DNA of 64,000 nt, taken from positions 496,001-560,000 of the forward strand of contig NZ_JALJXP010000002.1 of assembly GCF_024170165.1 (NCBI RefSeq), given 5' to 3'. This stretch comes from Pseudomonas nitroreducens. Lineage in GTDB: Bacteria > Pseudomonadota > Gammaproteobacteria > Pseudomonadales > Pseudomonadaceae. A model generated the notes under the pieces. The model was given only the letters and a program-made list of their open reading frames with translations. It was not told the origin of the DNA and searched no databases. The position numbers and the translations under genes were made by a program. Positions 26,754 through 35,752 of the stretch are shown here, piece after piece (the stretch's first letter is position 1; the number at the start of each line of letters is the position of its first letter).

Positions 26754-27752
26754 GTGCTCAAGGACTTTCCGCCAAGCTACTTCGCGCTGGTCATGGCGAC
26801 CGGCATCGTCTCCCTGGCCTGCCACCTGGTCGGCCTGCAGCCGGTGGCCCTCGGCCTGTTCTGGCTCAACATCCTGCAGTACGCGCTGTGCCTGTCGTGC
26901 AGCCTGTATCGGCTGGCACGCTATCCGCGGCTGATGTGGCAGGACCTCACCCACCACGCACGCGGCCCGGGCTTCCTCACTCTGGTGGCCGGCTCCAACG
27001 TACTGGGCGTGCAGTTCATCGTTCTCGCCGGCCAGCCCGCCATCGCCCACGCCCTGTGGCTGTTCGCCGGGCCGCTGTGGCTGCTGTGCATGTACGCGAT
27101 GCTTGCCGGCGTCACCCTTACCCAGCACAAGCCCACCCTGGAACAGGGCCTGAACGGCACCTGGCTGTTGTGCACGGTGTCCAGCGCCTCGGTCTGCGTG
27201 CTCGGCAGCTACCTGGCAGGGCGATTTCCCGATCCGGAACTGATCCTCTTCGTCTGCGTGGCGGCCTACATGGTCGGGATCATGCTGTACGTGCTGATCA
27301 TGTCGCAGATTCTCTACCGCTGGCTGTTCCTCGACCTGGAAGCCGGGGAGCTGTCGCCGTCCTACTGGATCAACATGGGCGCCCTGGCAATCTCCACGCT
27401 GGCCGGCGCACGCCTGCTGACAGCCGGAGCTGACAGCACGCTGATCCAGTCGCTGGCGCCCTTCATCCTCGGGCTGTCGGTTTTCGTCGGCGCTTTCGCC
27501 TGCTGGTGGATTCCTTTTCTCGTGCTGGTCTTCGTCACCCACCGGGTGCGCTATGGGATCGGCATCCATTACGACCTGCAGAACTGGTCGGTGGTGTTCC
27601 CGCTGGGCATGTTCTGCGTCGCCTCGTTCAGCTTCCTGCCGCTGATTCATCAGCAGGTGTTCCTGCCGGTCATCCAGGTCGTTGCCTATGTCGCCCTGGC
27701 TGCCTGGGCGGCGACCTTCTTCGGGCTGCTGCGCCATCTGGCGCGGCGCTGA
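26754..27752 (+). CDS. TDT-family (TehA/SLAC1-like) transporter
   Basis: A 332-residue integral membrane protein with ten predicted helices of the tellurite-resistance/dicarboxylate transporter family, related to TehA and Mae1. It starts FPPSYFALVMATGIVSLACH, the usual TDT opening. Other family stretches are WINMGALAISTLAGA and WSVVFPLGMFCVASF. Members move malate, sulfite or anions; the substrate here is not determinable. The start is GTG with AGGAGA 7 nt upstream. Confidence 0.83.
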   Translation: MLKDFPPSYFALVMATGIVSLACHLVGLQPVALGLFWLNILQYALCLSCSLYRLARYPRLMWQDLTHHARGPGFLTLVAGSNVLGVQFIVLAGQPAIAHALWLFAGPLWLLCMYAMLAGVTLTQHKPTLEQGLNGTWLLCTVSSASVCVLGSYLAGRFPDPELILFVCVAAYMVGIMLYVLIMSQILYRWLFLDLEAGELSPSYWINMGALAISTLAGARLLTAGADSTLIQSLAPFILGLSVFVGAFACWWIPFLVLVFVTHRVRYGIGIHYDLQNWSVVFPLGMFCVASFSFLPLIHQQVFLPVIQVVAYVALAAWAATFFGLLRHLARR

Positions 27753-27760
27753 AGCCAAGA

Positions 27761-27788
27761 AAAAAAGGCCCATCCTTGCGGATGGGCC
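27761..27788 (-). terminator. Intrinsic terminator, minus strand
   Basis: GGCCCATCC pairs with GGATGGGCC over a 4-nt loop. The minus strand continues with seven T residues. It is oriented to end the transcript coming from the GST gene, 230 bp away, or a separate RNA from the intervening spacer. Confidence 0.85.
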
Positions 27789-28018
27789 ATCGGGGACATA
27801 ACGGATCAACACCTGTGGTTCTTATGGTTGCAGCGCCGCCGTGTGATGGGGTTACGCGGCGTGGGGCAATCATTGACCAGCAGGCTTCGACGGGAAATAA
27901 GGCCACATGGAAAAAAGAACTTTCCCACATGACATGAGACCGATTCCGCAAAACGCGCCAGGAGCGCCACGGCTGTCCGAACCCCTTCCATGGCTCCGGA
28001 CCGGTCCTTCTCCGGGTG
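27789..28018 (-). other. Long 3' region between the GST stop and its terminator
   Basis: This spacer holds no credible gene on either strand. On the minus strand it leads directly into a strong terminator and is unusually mixed in composition (AACCATAAGAACC, TTCTTTTTTCC). It may be a long 3' untranslated region or the body of a small RNA ending at the terminator. I do not recognise a known sRNA. Confidence 0.35.
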
Positions 28019-28663
28019 TCAGGGCGTTTTCGCTTCCGCCGCGCGGGTGTGTTCTTCCGCCCACTGCACGTCCCGTTCCCAGACCCGCTTGAAGGCCGGG
28101 CGCGAAGTCACCAGCTCCACGTAGCGCTCGAACACCGGCAGCTTGGGCACCACGCCGAAGCCGATGGTCCAGCGCAGGGCTGAACCCCACAGCACGTCGG
28201 CGGCGGTCATACGGTTGCCCAGCAGGTAGGGGCCGGTTTCCAGCTGCTCGGCGAGGGCGCGCATCACGCTGTCGTAATCGCCGTAGGGGCTCATGGCCTG
28301 CGGGGCTGCATCGCGCTTCAGGGCACGGTCGACGATGGCCGGTTCGAAGCTCGAACCGTAGAACACCAGCCAGCGCAGGTACGGTCCGCGCAGCGGGTCG
28401 TCGATGGCGGGAGCGAGGTTCGCCCGGGGGAACAGGTCGGCGAGGTAGATGAAGATGGCGCCCTGCTCGGTGACCAGCGATTCGCCGAGGCGGATCGCCG
28501 GGACCTTGCCCAACGGGTTGAGCGCCAGGAACTCCGGCTTGCGCTGCTCGCCGGCCTTCATGTTGATCAGTTCGAGGTCGTACTCGGCGCCCAGTTCTTC
28601 CAGCAGCACCAGGGTGCCGCTGGAGCGTGTCTGGGGCGAATGGTAGAGGGTGAGGCGGGGCAT
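28019..28663 (-). CDS. Glutathione S-transferase family protein
   Basis: A 214-residue cytoplasmic protein. The N-terminal thioredoxin-like domain starts RLTLYHSPQTRSSGTLVLLEE and includes NPLGKVPAIRLG and TEQGAIFIYLADLFP, the glutathione-binding loops. The C-terminal all-helical domain carries LLGNRMTAADVLWGSAL with the N-capping box. Which GST class and substrate is unclear. It lies 56 bp after the APC permease and is probably the last gene of a nitrilase-permease-GST run. Confidence 0.85.
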   Translation of the reverse strand: MPRLTLYHSPQTRSSGTLVLLEELGAEYDLELINMKAGEQRKPEFLALNPLGKVPAIRLGESLVTEQGAIFIYLADLFPRANLAPAIDDPLRGPYLRWLVFYGSSFEPAIVDRALKRDAAPQAMSPYGDYDSVMRALAEQLETGPYLLGNRMTAADVLWGSALRWTIGFGVVPKLPVFERYVELVTSRPAFKRVWERDVQWAEEHTRAAEAKTP

Positions 28664-28719
28664 GGCGGGTCTCCTCGTGCATCACGGCTCGGAGTCCCCA
28701 GCATAGCCCCGCGCGGGGC

Positions 28720-30042
28720 TCACGCCTCCTCGAAGTGCATCTCCGGCGGTTGCTGGCGGAAACCGCTGGTGATCACCGCCAGGTAGATCACGCCGAGCAC
28801 CAGCCAGGTAGCGCCGAGCCAGATGGCCAGGTGGTCGAGGCTGACCATCAGCCACAGGTCGGCGAGCAGGCCGATCAGCGGGAACAGCAGGAACAGCACC
28901 AGCTCGCGCAGGCCGCGGCGCTCGGCATTCAGGTAGTAGTGGAAGATCACCGACAGGTTCACCAGGCTGAAGGCCAGGAAGGCGCCGAAGTTGATGAACG
29001 AGGTGGAGGTGGTGACGTCCATGTACAGCGCCAGCAGGGCTACCACACCGCACAGCACGATGCTGTTCACCGGCGTTTCGAAGCGCTTGCTGATGCGCCC
29101 GAAGAACGGGCGCGGCAGCACGCCGTCGCGGCCCATGGCGAACAGCAGGCGCGAGGCGCTTGCCTGGGCCGACAGGCCGGAAGTGAACTGGCCGACGATC
29201 AGGCCGATCAGGAAGAAGCTGACGAACAGGTCGCCGCCGATATTGCGGGCGATTTCGTAGGCGGCGGAATCGGCGTTCTGGAACTCCACCGACGGGTGCG
29301 CCAGCTGTACGAAGTAGCTGGCGGCGATGAAGATGCCGCCACCGATCAGGGTGATCAGCAGGATGGCGCGCGGAATGGTCTTGCGTGGTTCGTGAGTTTC
29401 TTCCGTCAGGGTGCTGACCGCGTCGAAGCCCAGGAAGGAGTAGCAGGCGATGGCCGCGCCCCCCATGATCAGCGGCAGCTGGGTGCCTTCCTTGAGGAAG
29501 GGCTCCAGGGTCCACAGCGGACGGCTGCCATCACCGGTGATGTAGTGGATGGCCAGGCCGACGAAGGCGATCAGCACGAGGAACTGCACCAGCATCAGCA
29601 CGCCGTTGATGTTCTTCGCCAGGCGCAGGCCGACCACGTTGATCGCGGTGGTCACGCCGATGAACGCCAGCACCCACAGGGCCTGGGGCACGGCCGGGAA
29701 GGCGGAATGCAGGTAAGCCGCACCGATCAGCCAGATCGCCATGGGCAGGAACAGGTAATCCAGCAGCACCGCCCAGCCGGCAAGGAAGCCGAGCTTCGGG
29801 CTGATCGACTTGCGGACGTAGGTATAGGCGGAGCCGGCCACCGGGAAGGCAGCCGCCATGCGCCCGTAGCTGAGCGCGGTGAAGAGCATTGCAACGGATG
29901 CGACGAGGTAGGCCGAGGGGACTACGCCGCGGGTGACGTCGGCGAGGATACCGAAGGTGCCGAGGACGATGATCGGGGTCATGTAGGCGATGCCGAACAG
30001 CACCACCGAACCCAGCGACAGGGTTCGTTTCAGTCGAGCCAT
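28720..30042 (-). CDS. APC-superfamily amino acid/polyamine permease
   Basis: A 440-residue, 12-helix permease. Helix 1 carries SVVLFGIAYMTPIIVLGTFG and helix 3 the GSAYTYVRKSISPKLGFLAGW stretch typical of PuuP-like importers. CYSFLGFDAVSTLTEETHEP is the conserved helix-6 region. Polyamine or amino-acid uptake is likely; exact cargo unknown. It is downstream of a carbon-nitrogen hydrolase on the same strand, so it may import the hydrolase's substrate or a related amine/amide. Confidence 0.85.
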   Translation of the reverse strand: MARLKRTLSLGSVVLFGIAYMTPIIVLGTFGILADVTRGVVPSAYLVASVAMLFTALSYGRMAAAFPVAGSAYTYVRKSISPKLGFLAGWAVLLDYLFLPMAIWLIGAAYLHSAFPAVPQALWVLAFIGVTTAINVVGLRLAKNINGVLMLVQFLVLIAFVGLAIHYITGDGSRPLWTLEPFLKEGTQLPLIMGGAAIACYSFLGFDAVSTLTEETHEPRKTIPRAILLITLIGGGIFIAASYFVQLAHPSVEFQNADSAAYEIARNIGGDLFVSFFLIGLIVGQFTSGLSAQASASRLLFAMGRDGVLPRPFFGRISKRFETPVNSIVLCGVVALLALYMDVTTSTSFINFGAFLAFSLVNLSVIFHYYLNAERRGLRELVLFLLFPLIGLLADLWLMVSLDHLAIWLGATWLVLGVIYLAVITSGFRQQPPEMHFEEA

Positions 30043-30172
30043 TACTGCTTACTCCGCGTTGTGTTTGTTATGGCAGTGCAAAGTTGCTGGCCTGCGCTCA
30101 CCCGCAGGCCTCGCGGGTGCTCTCGTCACCCGTCGATAGTGGAATAACGCTGTGTCGGCGCGGCCCTGCGCC

Positions 30173-30196
30173 CCGGCCCCGTTGCAGTGGGGCCGG
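30173..30196 (-). other. GC stem-loop between the nitrilase and permease genes
   Basis: CCGGCCCC pairs with GGGGCCGG across 8 nt in the 163-bp gap. It has no U tract, so it may modulate the relative levels of the two genes. Confidence 0.5.
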
Positions 30197-30205
30197 TGGA
30201 GGAAC

Positions 30206-31027
30206 TCAGGCGGGAATGATCAGCTCGCGCAGGCCATCCGCGTGCTCGCGCATCTCGCCAGGCAGCACGAAACGGCGCTCGGCCAGGTAGCTGTAGTCGC
30301 GGCGCGATTGCGCCAGGCGCTCGAAGTCCAGCTCGACGATCTGCCGGCACTCTTCGCGGCCGGCTTCGACGATCAGCTGGCCGTAGGGGTCGACCACGGC
30401 GCTACCGCCGGCGAATACCAGGTCGTCATCGCCTTTGCCGACGCGGTTGACCATCACGGCGTAGGCCTGGTTTTCCATGGCGCGGCCCATGATCGCGGTG
30501 CGGTGGGTCGGGCCGTAGGGGTCCATGTTGCCGTTGGTGACGATGATCAGCTCGGCGCCGAGCTGGCCCAGGGCGCGGGCGGACTCGGGGAATTCGATGT
30601 CGAAGCAGATCACGATGCCGACGCGGATGCCGTTCCACAGGCAGGTGGCGTAGCGGTCGCCGGGGGTGAAGATGCCGCGGTCCGACGCCCACAGGTGCGT
30701 CTTGCGGTACTTCATGGCGATGCCTTCGGGGGTGATCAGCAGCGTGGTGTTGTAGAAGCGGCCATCGTCAGCGGCTTCGGCGAAGCCCACGGCGACGGAT
30801 ATGTTCTTCTCCCGTGCGGCGGCCTGTACGGCCTGCACGCTGGGGCCATCCACCGGTTCGGCGATGGCGGCGATGTTCTGCTCGGTGGGGAAGCCGGTCA
30901 GTTGGGTCTCGGGGAACACCACCAGCTGGGTGTCGTCGGCGCAGGCGTGGATGGCCTCCAGGGTGCGGGCCAGGTTCCAGGCCACATCGCCATCACGGCC
31001 GGCGAGTTGGACGAGTTCTACTTTCAT
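30206..31027 (-). CDS. Carbon-nitrogen hydrolase (nitrilase superfamily)
   Basis: A 273-residue cytoplasmic amidase or nitrilase-like enzyme. The Glu-Lys-Cys triad is complete: E40 in VVFPETQLTGF, K109 in KYRKTHLW and C141 in IVICFDIEFPE. It resembles the N-carbamoylputrescine/omega-amidase side of the family more than true nitrilases, but the substrate is not settled. The start at MKVELVQL leaves a normal N-terminus. It is divergent from a LuxR regulator and leads a probable operon with an amine permease, suggesting catabolism of an amide or polyamine derivative. Confidence 0.87.
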   Translation of the reverse strand: MKVELVQLAGRDGDVAWNLARTLEAIHACADDTQLVVFPETQLTGFPTEQNIAAIAEPVDGPSVQAVQAAAREKNISVAVGFAEAADDGRFYNTTLLITPEGIAMKYRKTHLWASDRGIFTPGDRYATCLWNGIRVGIVICFDIEFPESARALGQLGAELIIVTNGNMDPYGPTHRTAIMGRAMENQAYAVMVNRVGKGDDDLVFAGGSAVVDPYGQLIVEAGREECRQIVELDFERLAQSRRDYSYLAERRFVLPGEMREHADGLRELIIPA

Positions 31028-31177
31028 GGGGCTTCCTCGGATTCTTGTATTCCAGTGACCGTGCCGCGCAAAAGAGTCAGAATGCGCACCGCGCCGGCTC
31101 AAGGCATCCACCGAGTATGCCGGGCGTGCCATCACCGGGTAATTACGCCTGCGTGGTAACCCATCGGGGGTAGAGTG

Positions 31178-31957
31178 ATGAGCCTTTCCCTTCAGGATAT
31201 CGCCTGGCACCGCTCGGTCGGGCAACTGATCGAGGCGCTGGACAAGCCGAATTTCTGGACCTTGCTGGTGCGTCTGCTGGGCCAGTATGTGCCGTTCGAC
31301 AGCTGGGTCGTGCTGCTCTTCAGCAATGGCAGGCCACAGGTGTTCGCCGAATGCCCCGGCGAGGATGGCGGCCCCGATCCGCTGTTCCAGGACTACCTCA
31401 AGGGCCTCTACCTGCTCGACCCCTTCTACATTGCCAGCCGCGAGGCACCCGGCAGCGGGCTGTTCCGCCTCGACGACGTGGCGCCGGAAATGTTCGAGCA
31501 GACCGACTACTACCAGCGCTACTTCAGCCTCAACGTAGTCGCCGACGAAGTGCAGATCAACGTGCAGCTCGACGTCGAGCGCACCCTCTGCTGCTCGGTG
31601 GGCAGCAAGGGCCGCTTCACCCCGGAGCAGATCGCCCTGCTCGCGTTGGTGCAGCCCTGGGTCGCCGGCCTGATGCGCCAGCGCATGGCTTTCGAGCGCG
31701 AAGTACAGGAAGCGCCCCCGCCGCCGCGCTGGCAGAACCGCCTGGAATCCACCGCGCAGCAGATGGAAACCCCGCTCACCGCCCGCGAGCTGGAAGTCGG
31801 CCGGCTGATGCTCAGCGGCTGCTCGAGCAAGGAGATCGCCCGCAAGCTGGCGATCTCCGCGGAGACGGTGAAGGTCCACCGCAAGCACATGTACGCCAAG
31901 CTGGGGATCAAGTCGCAGTCGGAGCTGTTCTCGCTGTTCCTGCAGGCGCAGGGCTGA
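31178..31957 (+). CDS. LuxR-family transcriptional regulator
   Basis: A 259-residue regulator with a C-terminal LuxR-type helix-turn-helix ([20 protein letters not shown], then [20 protein letters not shown]). The N-terminal 180 residues are a sensor region without a recognised receiver or acyl-homoserine-lactone pocket. It is divergent from the nitrilase gene across 150 bp, so it is probably its regulator. A GTG directly before the ATG is in frame; I use the ATG. Confidence 0.83.
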   Translation: MSLSLQDIAWHRSVGQLIEALDKPNFWTLLVRLLGQYVPFDSWVVLLFSNGRPQVFAECPGEDGGPDPLFQDYLKGLYLLDPFYIASREAPGSGLFRLDDVAPEMFEQTDYYQRYFSLNVVADEVQINVQLDVERTLCCSVGSKGRFTPEQIALLALVQPWVAGLMRQRMAFEREVQEAPPPPRWQNRLESTAQQMETPLTARELEVGRLMLSGCSSKEIARKLAISAETVKVHRKHMYAKLGIKSQSELFSLFLQAQG

Positions 31958-32016
31958 GAGCACTCCGCCTCACTCATACGGGAGCCGTAAAGCGCTTGGC
32001 CACCAAGCGGTCAGTC

Positions 32017-32094
32017 CGTAGGGCGCATAACGCGTCAGCGTTATCCGCCGCCGTGGTTTCGGCGGATAGCCCGTTCCGGGTTATCCGCCCTACG
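32017..32094. repeat. Palindromic intergenic repeat, 78 bp, copy 1
   Basis: Starts CGTAGGGCGCATAACG and ends GTTATCCGCCCTACG, with an internal GCGTTATCCGCC / GGCGGATA dyad, so it folds into nested hairpins. Related copies lie at 33678-33750 and, inverted, at 55474-55551. It is a non-coding pseudomonad intergenic repeat. Confidence 0.85.
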
Positions 32095-32110
32095 TACTGT
32101 CGTGAAGCGG

Positions 32111-32134
32111 TTCGCGAGCAAGCTCGCTCCTACA
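32111..32134 (-). repeat. REP element
   Basis: TTCGCGAGCAAGCTCGCTCC followed by TACA. The same core recurs at 33762, 41069, 46412 and 55692 in either orientation. Confidence 0.88.
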
Positions 32135-32211
32135 AAATGCATCTGGCCGCCGAGCGGTCAGTGAGCATCAGCGCCGTAGCGGGTCCATGCTTGAGCACAG
32201 GAGGAAATCCC

Positions 32212-33591
32212 ATGAGCCTCAGCGTCTTCGACATGTTCAAGCCCGGCGTCGGGCCGTCCAGCTCCCACACCGTGGGGCCGATGCGCGCCAGCCGCGAGTT
32301 CGTCGACCGCCTGCGCAACGACGGTCTGCTGCCGCGCACCGCCACTGTGGAAGTGCATCTCTACGGCTCCCTCAGCGCCACCGGCAAGGGCCACGCCACC
32401 GACCGCGCCTGCCTGATCGGCCTGCTCGGCATCGACCCGGCCGAAGCCGACCCCGCAGCCCTCGCCCCACAGGTGGACGACATCCTGCTGCGTCATCGCC
32501 TGCGCCTGGGCGGCGTGCAGGAGATCGACTTCGACCCGGCGCGCCAGCTGGTCTTCCACGACGACAGCCTGCCCGCCCACCCCAACGGCCTGCATCTACG
32601 GGCGCTGGATGACAACGGCGAGCTGCTGGCCGAACGTATCTGCTACTCGGTCGGCGGCGGTTTCGTAGTGGACGCGGCGAACTTCAACACCGACCGCGCG
32701 CTACAGGGCAACCCGATGCCCCACCCCTTCCACAGCGCCGAGGAGCTGCTGCGACTGTGCCACGAACACGGCTTCAAACGCATCAGCGACCTGATGTGGG
32801 CCAACGAGCGCGCGCTGCGCAGCGACGAGGAAATCCGCGCAGGCCTTGCGCATATCTGGGATGAAATGCAGGCCTGCGTGAACCGCGGCCTGGCAACCGA
32901 AGGCACACTGCCCGGCGGACTCAAGGTGCGGCGGCGCGCGCCGATGCTGTTCCGCCGGCTGAACGAGGCGGACAGCGGCAACCTGATCGCCACCACCCTC
33001 GGCGCGCTGGACTGGGTAGACCTCTGGGCGCTGGCGGTGAACGAGGAAAACGCCGCCGGCGGGCGCGTGGTGACCGCGCCCACCAACGGCGCGGCCGGCA
33101 TAGTCCCGGCGGTGCTGCACTACTACGCGCGCTACGACAGCAGCGCCAACGCCGAAGGCATCGAGCGCTACCTGCTGACCGCCGCCGCCATCGGCATCCT
33201 GTGCAAGCTCAATGCCTCCATCTCCGGCGCCGAAGTGGGTTGCCAGGGCGAGGTCGGCTCGGCCTGTGCCATGGCCGCCGGCGGGCTGGCAGAAGTGCTG
33301 GGCGGCAGCCTGGAACAGGTGGAGAACGCCGCCGAGATCGGCCTGGAGCACAACCTCGGCCTGACCTGCGACCCGGTGGCCGGGCTGGTGCAGGTGCCCT
33401 GCATCGAGCGCAACGCCATGGCCTCGCTCAAGGCCATCAACGCCGCCCAACTCGCCTTACGCGGCGACGGCCAGCACCTGGTCAGCCTCGACAAGGCCAT
33501 CGACACCCTGCGCGATACTGGCCGCGACATGATGGACAAGTACAAGGAGACGGCGAAGGGCGGGCTGGCGGTGAATGTGATTGCCTGTTGA
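32212..33591 (+). CDS. sdaA: L-serine ammonia-lyase (iron-sulfur type)
   Basis: A 459-residue single-chain L-serine dehydratase that converts serine to pyruvate and ammonia in the cytoplasm. The [4Fe-4S] ligands C344, C386 and C397 have the C-x41-C-x10-C spacing of the E. coli enzymes. The N-terminal beta domain begins [20 protein letters not shown] and the alpha domain contains [22 protein letters not shown] sits 7 nt before the ATG. The gene is bracketed by matching repeat clusters (32017-32134 and 33612-33785). Symbol sdaA versus sdaB cannot be settled by sequence alone. Confidence 0.93.
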   Translation: MSLSVFDMFKPGVGPSSSHTVGPMRASREFVDRLRNDGLLPRTATVEVHLYGSLSATGKGHATDRACLIGLLGIDPAEADPAALAPQVDDILLRHRLRLGGVQEIDFDPARQLVFHDDSLPAHPNGLHLRALDDNGELLAERICYSVGGGFVVDAANFNTDRALQGNPMPHPFHSAEELLRLCHEHGFKRISDLMWANERALRSDEEIRAGLAHIWDEMQACVNRGLATEGTLPGGLKVRRRAPMLFRRLNEADSGNLIATTLGALDWVDLWALAVNEENAAGGRVVTAPTNGAAGIVPAVLHYYARYDSSANAEGIERYLLTAAAIGILCKLNASISGAEVGCQGEVGSACAMAAGGLAEVLGGSLEQVENAAEIGLEHNLGLTCDPVAGLVQVPCIERNAMASLKAINAAQLALRGDGQHLVSLDKAIDTLRDTGRDMMDKYKETAKGGLAVNVIAC

Positions 33592-33611
33592 CCACCGAGG
33601 TTCGTTGAAGA

Positions 33612-33652
33612 AGCGCGCCATGCGCGCGATCGCGGGCATGGCCCGCTCCTAC
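33612..33652. repeat. REP-type palindrome after sdaA
   Basis: AGCGCGCCATGCGCGCGATC is followed by GCGGGCATGGCCCGCTCCTA. It is the two-hairpin form also seen at 46341-46386 and 59166-59211. Confidence 0.8.
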
Positions 33653-33677
33653 AACAGCTCCATGCTTCGCTCACCCG

Positions 33678-33750
33678 CGTAGGGCGCATAACGCCTACGG
33701 CGTTATCCGCCGTCCTGGCGGATAACCCGTTCCGGATTATTCGCCCTACG
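33678..33750. repeat. Palindromic intergenic repeat, copy 2
   Basis: A 73-bp relative of the element at 32017-32094: same CGTAGGGCGCATAACG start and CGCCCTACG end, with a slightly shortened centre. It lies on the other side of sdaA in the same orientation. Confidence 0.85.
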
Positions 33751-33761
33751 CCCACGACCAC

Positions 33762-33785
33762 TGTAGGAGCGAGCTTGCTCGCGAA
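33762..33785 (+). repeat. REP element
   Basis: TGTAGGAGCGAGCTTGCTCG followed by CGAA, inverted relative to the copy at 32111-32134 on the other side of sdaA. Confidence 0.88.
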
Positions 33786-34034
33786 CAGCCCGGCCCCCGT
33801 TCCACCGTTCTTGCACCGCCCGAAACAGGCTTTCTCAGCCCCGGATAAAATCGTTAGCTAGCTTTCTTTTTCCATCACTTCGGGCTACCGTCGATGCCCG
33901 CCAGAACTAGAAAGACTTCCGAAAGTCCGCCGCATTGACCTTTACCCAGGCGCGTTCGCGCGATGCCTGCCATGCTCTGTGGCGGCCCTTTCGGCCAACC
34001 TTACCGTGATCAAAGCCCGACGACTGGAGACTCC
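33786..34034 (+). other. Leader of the GltB-like gene
   Basis: 249 bp with no gene. It contains an AT-rich patch, AAAATCGTTAGCTAGCTTTC near 33846-33865, that could be a promoter, with the small palindrome TTAGCTAGCT. A pyrimidine-rich stretch follows. Confidence 0.4.
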
Positions 34035-35642
34035 ATGAACCTGTCGCTCCTAAGCCGCTACGCCTTCTTCGCCGCCTGCGTCCTGTTCACCGTGCTCAGC
34101 CTGCCCTTCCTCGGGCACGACTGGGTGTGGCCGTTTACCCTCCTCACCCTCGCCCTGAGCGTGCTCGGGGTCTTCGACCTGCTGCAGGAACGCCATGCGG
34201 TACGCCGCAACTACCCGGTCCTGGGCAACATCCGCTACCTGGTGGAAGCCATCCGCCCGGAAATCCGCCAGTACCTGCTCGAAGGCGACCAGGAGGCCCT
34301 GCCCTTCTCCCGCGCGCAGCGCGCCCTGGTGTATTCGCGGGCGAAGAACGAGACCGCCGACAAACCCTTCGGCACCCTGATCGACGTCTACCAGTCGGGT
34401 TTCGAGTTCATCGCCCACTCCATCCGCCCGGCCCCGGTGGCCGACCCCTGCACCTTCCGCGTCACCGTCGGCGGCCCGGAGTGCAAGCAGCCCTACTCCA
34501 TCTCGGTGTTCAACATCTCGGCGATGAGCTTCGGCTCGCTCAGCGCCAACGCCATCCGCGCGCTGAACAAGGGCGCCAAGCTCGGCGGCTTCATCCATGA
34601 CACCGGCGAAGGCAGCATCAGCCCCTACCACCGCGAATACGGCGGCGACCTGACCTGGGAACTGGGCAGCGGCTACTTCGGCTGCCGCAACGACGACGGC
34701 ACCTTCAGCCCCGAGCGCTTCGCCAAGCAGGCGGTCGACCCGCAGGTGAAGATGATCGAGATCAAGCTCAGCCAGGGCGCCAAGCCCGGCCACGGCGGCA
34801 TCCTGCCCAAGCACAAGGTCACCCCGGAAATCGCCGCCACCCGTGGCGTGCCCATGGGCCAGGACTGCATCTCGCCCTCCTCCCACAGCGCCTTCGATTC
34901 GCCCCACGGCCTGCTGAACTTCATCGTCCAGCTGCGCGAACTGTCCGGCGGCAAGCCGGTGGGCTTCAAGCTGTGCATCGGCCACCCTTGGGAATTCATG
35001 GGCATCGCCAAGGCCATGCACGAGACCGGCATCCTCCCCGACTTCATCGTCGTCGACGGCAAGGAAGGCGGCACCGGCGCCGCCCCCCTGGAGTTCACCG
35101 ACCACATGGGCCTGCCGATGCGCGAGGGCCTGCTGTTCGTGCACAACACCCTGGTCGGCCTGAACCTGCGCGACAAGATCCGCATCGGCGCCAGCGGCAA
35201 GGTCGTCAGCGCCTTCGACATCGCCAGCGTGCTGGCCATGGGCGCCGACTGGGCCAACTCGGCGCGCGGTTTCATGTTCGCCATCGGCTGCATCCAGTCG
35301 CAGAGCTGCCACACCAACAAGTGCCCCACCGGCGTCGCCACCCAGGACCCGCTGCGTCAGCGCGCCCTGGTGGTGCCGGACAAGGCCGAGCGCGTCTATC
35401 ACTTCCACCGCAACACGCTCAAGGGCCTGGCCGAGATGCTCGCCGCCGCCGGCATCCAGCATCCCTCGCAGCTGGAAGCCAAGCACCTGGTGCGCCGTGT
35501 CTCGGCCACCGAAATCCGCCTGTTCTCGCACCTGCACTACTTCCTGAAACCCGGCGAACTGCTGTCCGGCAACATCGAGGGCGAGTTCTACGAGCGCATC
35601 TGGCGCATGGCCCGCAGCGACAGCTTCGACGCCGCCGGCTGA
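34035..35642 (+). CDS. Membrane-anchored FMN-binding glutamate synthase-family protein
   Basis: A 535-residue protein with two N-terminal hydrophobic helices (FFAACVLFTVLSLPF; WPFTLLTLALSVLGV) followed by the FMN/synthase domain of large-subunit glutamate synthase. SAMSFGSLSANAIRALNKGA, HDTGEGSISPYHR, EIKLSQGAKPGHGG and DGKEGGTGAAPLEF are the FMN- and substrate-site segments. C419, C425 and C430 (C-x5-C-x4-C) form the [3Fe-4S] ligand set. The glutaminase domain and gltD partner are missing, so it is not a normal glutamate synthase. The start at MNLSLLSRY has TGGAGA upstream. Function unknown. Confidence 0.85.
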   Translation: MNLSLLSRYAFFAACVLFTVLSLPFLGHDWVWPFTLLTLALSVLGVFDLLQERHAVRRNYPVLGNIRYLVEAIRPEIRQYLLEGDQEALPFSRAQRALVYSRAKNETADKPFGTLIDVYQSGFEFIAHSIRPAPVADPCTFRVTVGGPECKQPYSISVFNISAMSFGSLSANAIRALNKGAKLGGFIHDTGEGSISPYHREYGGDLTWELGSGYFGCRNDDGTFSPERFAKQAVDPQVKMIEIKLSQGAKPGHGGILPKHKVTPEIAATRGVPMGQDCISPSSHSAFDSPHGLLNFIVQLRELSGGKPVGFKLCIGHPWEFMGIAKAMHETGILPDFIVVDGKEGGTGAAPLEFTDHMGLPMREGLLFVHNTLVGLNLRDKIRIGASGKVVSAFDIASVLAMGADWANSARGFMFAIGCIQSQSCHTNKCPTGVATQDPLRQRALVVPDKAERVYHFHRNTLKGLAEMLAAAGIQHPSQLEAKHLVRRVSATEIRLFSHLHYFLKPGELLSGNIEGEFYERIWRMARSDSFDAAG

Positions 35643-35655
35643 TCCTTCCCCCTGA

Positions 35656-35686
35656 TCGTGCAGCCATCGGATCGATGGCTGCACGA
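35656..35686 (+). terminator. Stem-loop terminator after the GltB-like gene
   Basis: A 13-bp perfect stem, TCGTGCAGCCATC with GATGGCTGCACGA over a 5-nt loop. The following ATCTTCC is only a weak U tract. Confidence 0.65.
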
Positions 35687-35752
35687 ATCTTCCAGACAGC
35701 TACTCCACGCGCGCTATGCTGGCCGACCGGGCAAGCGGTGCGGAGGCGGCCC

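Noticed and set aside
34035-35642. Authentic glutamate synthase large subunit
   Set aside because: It is about one third of the length, lacks the glutaminase domain, and has N-terminal membrane helices and no gltD beside it.
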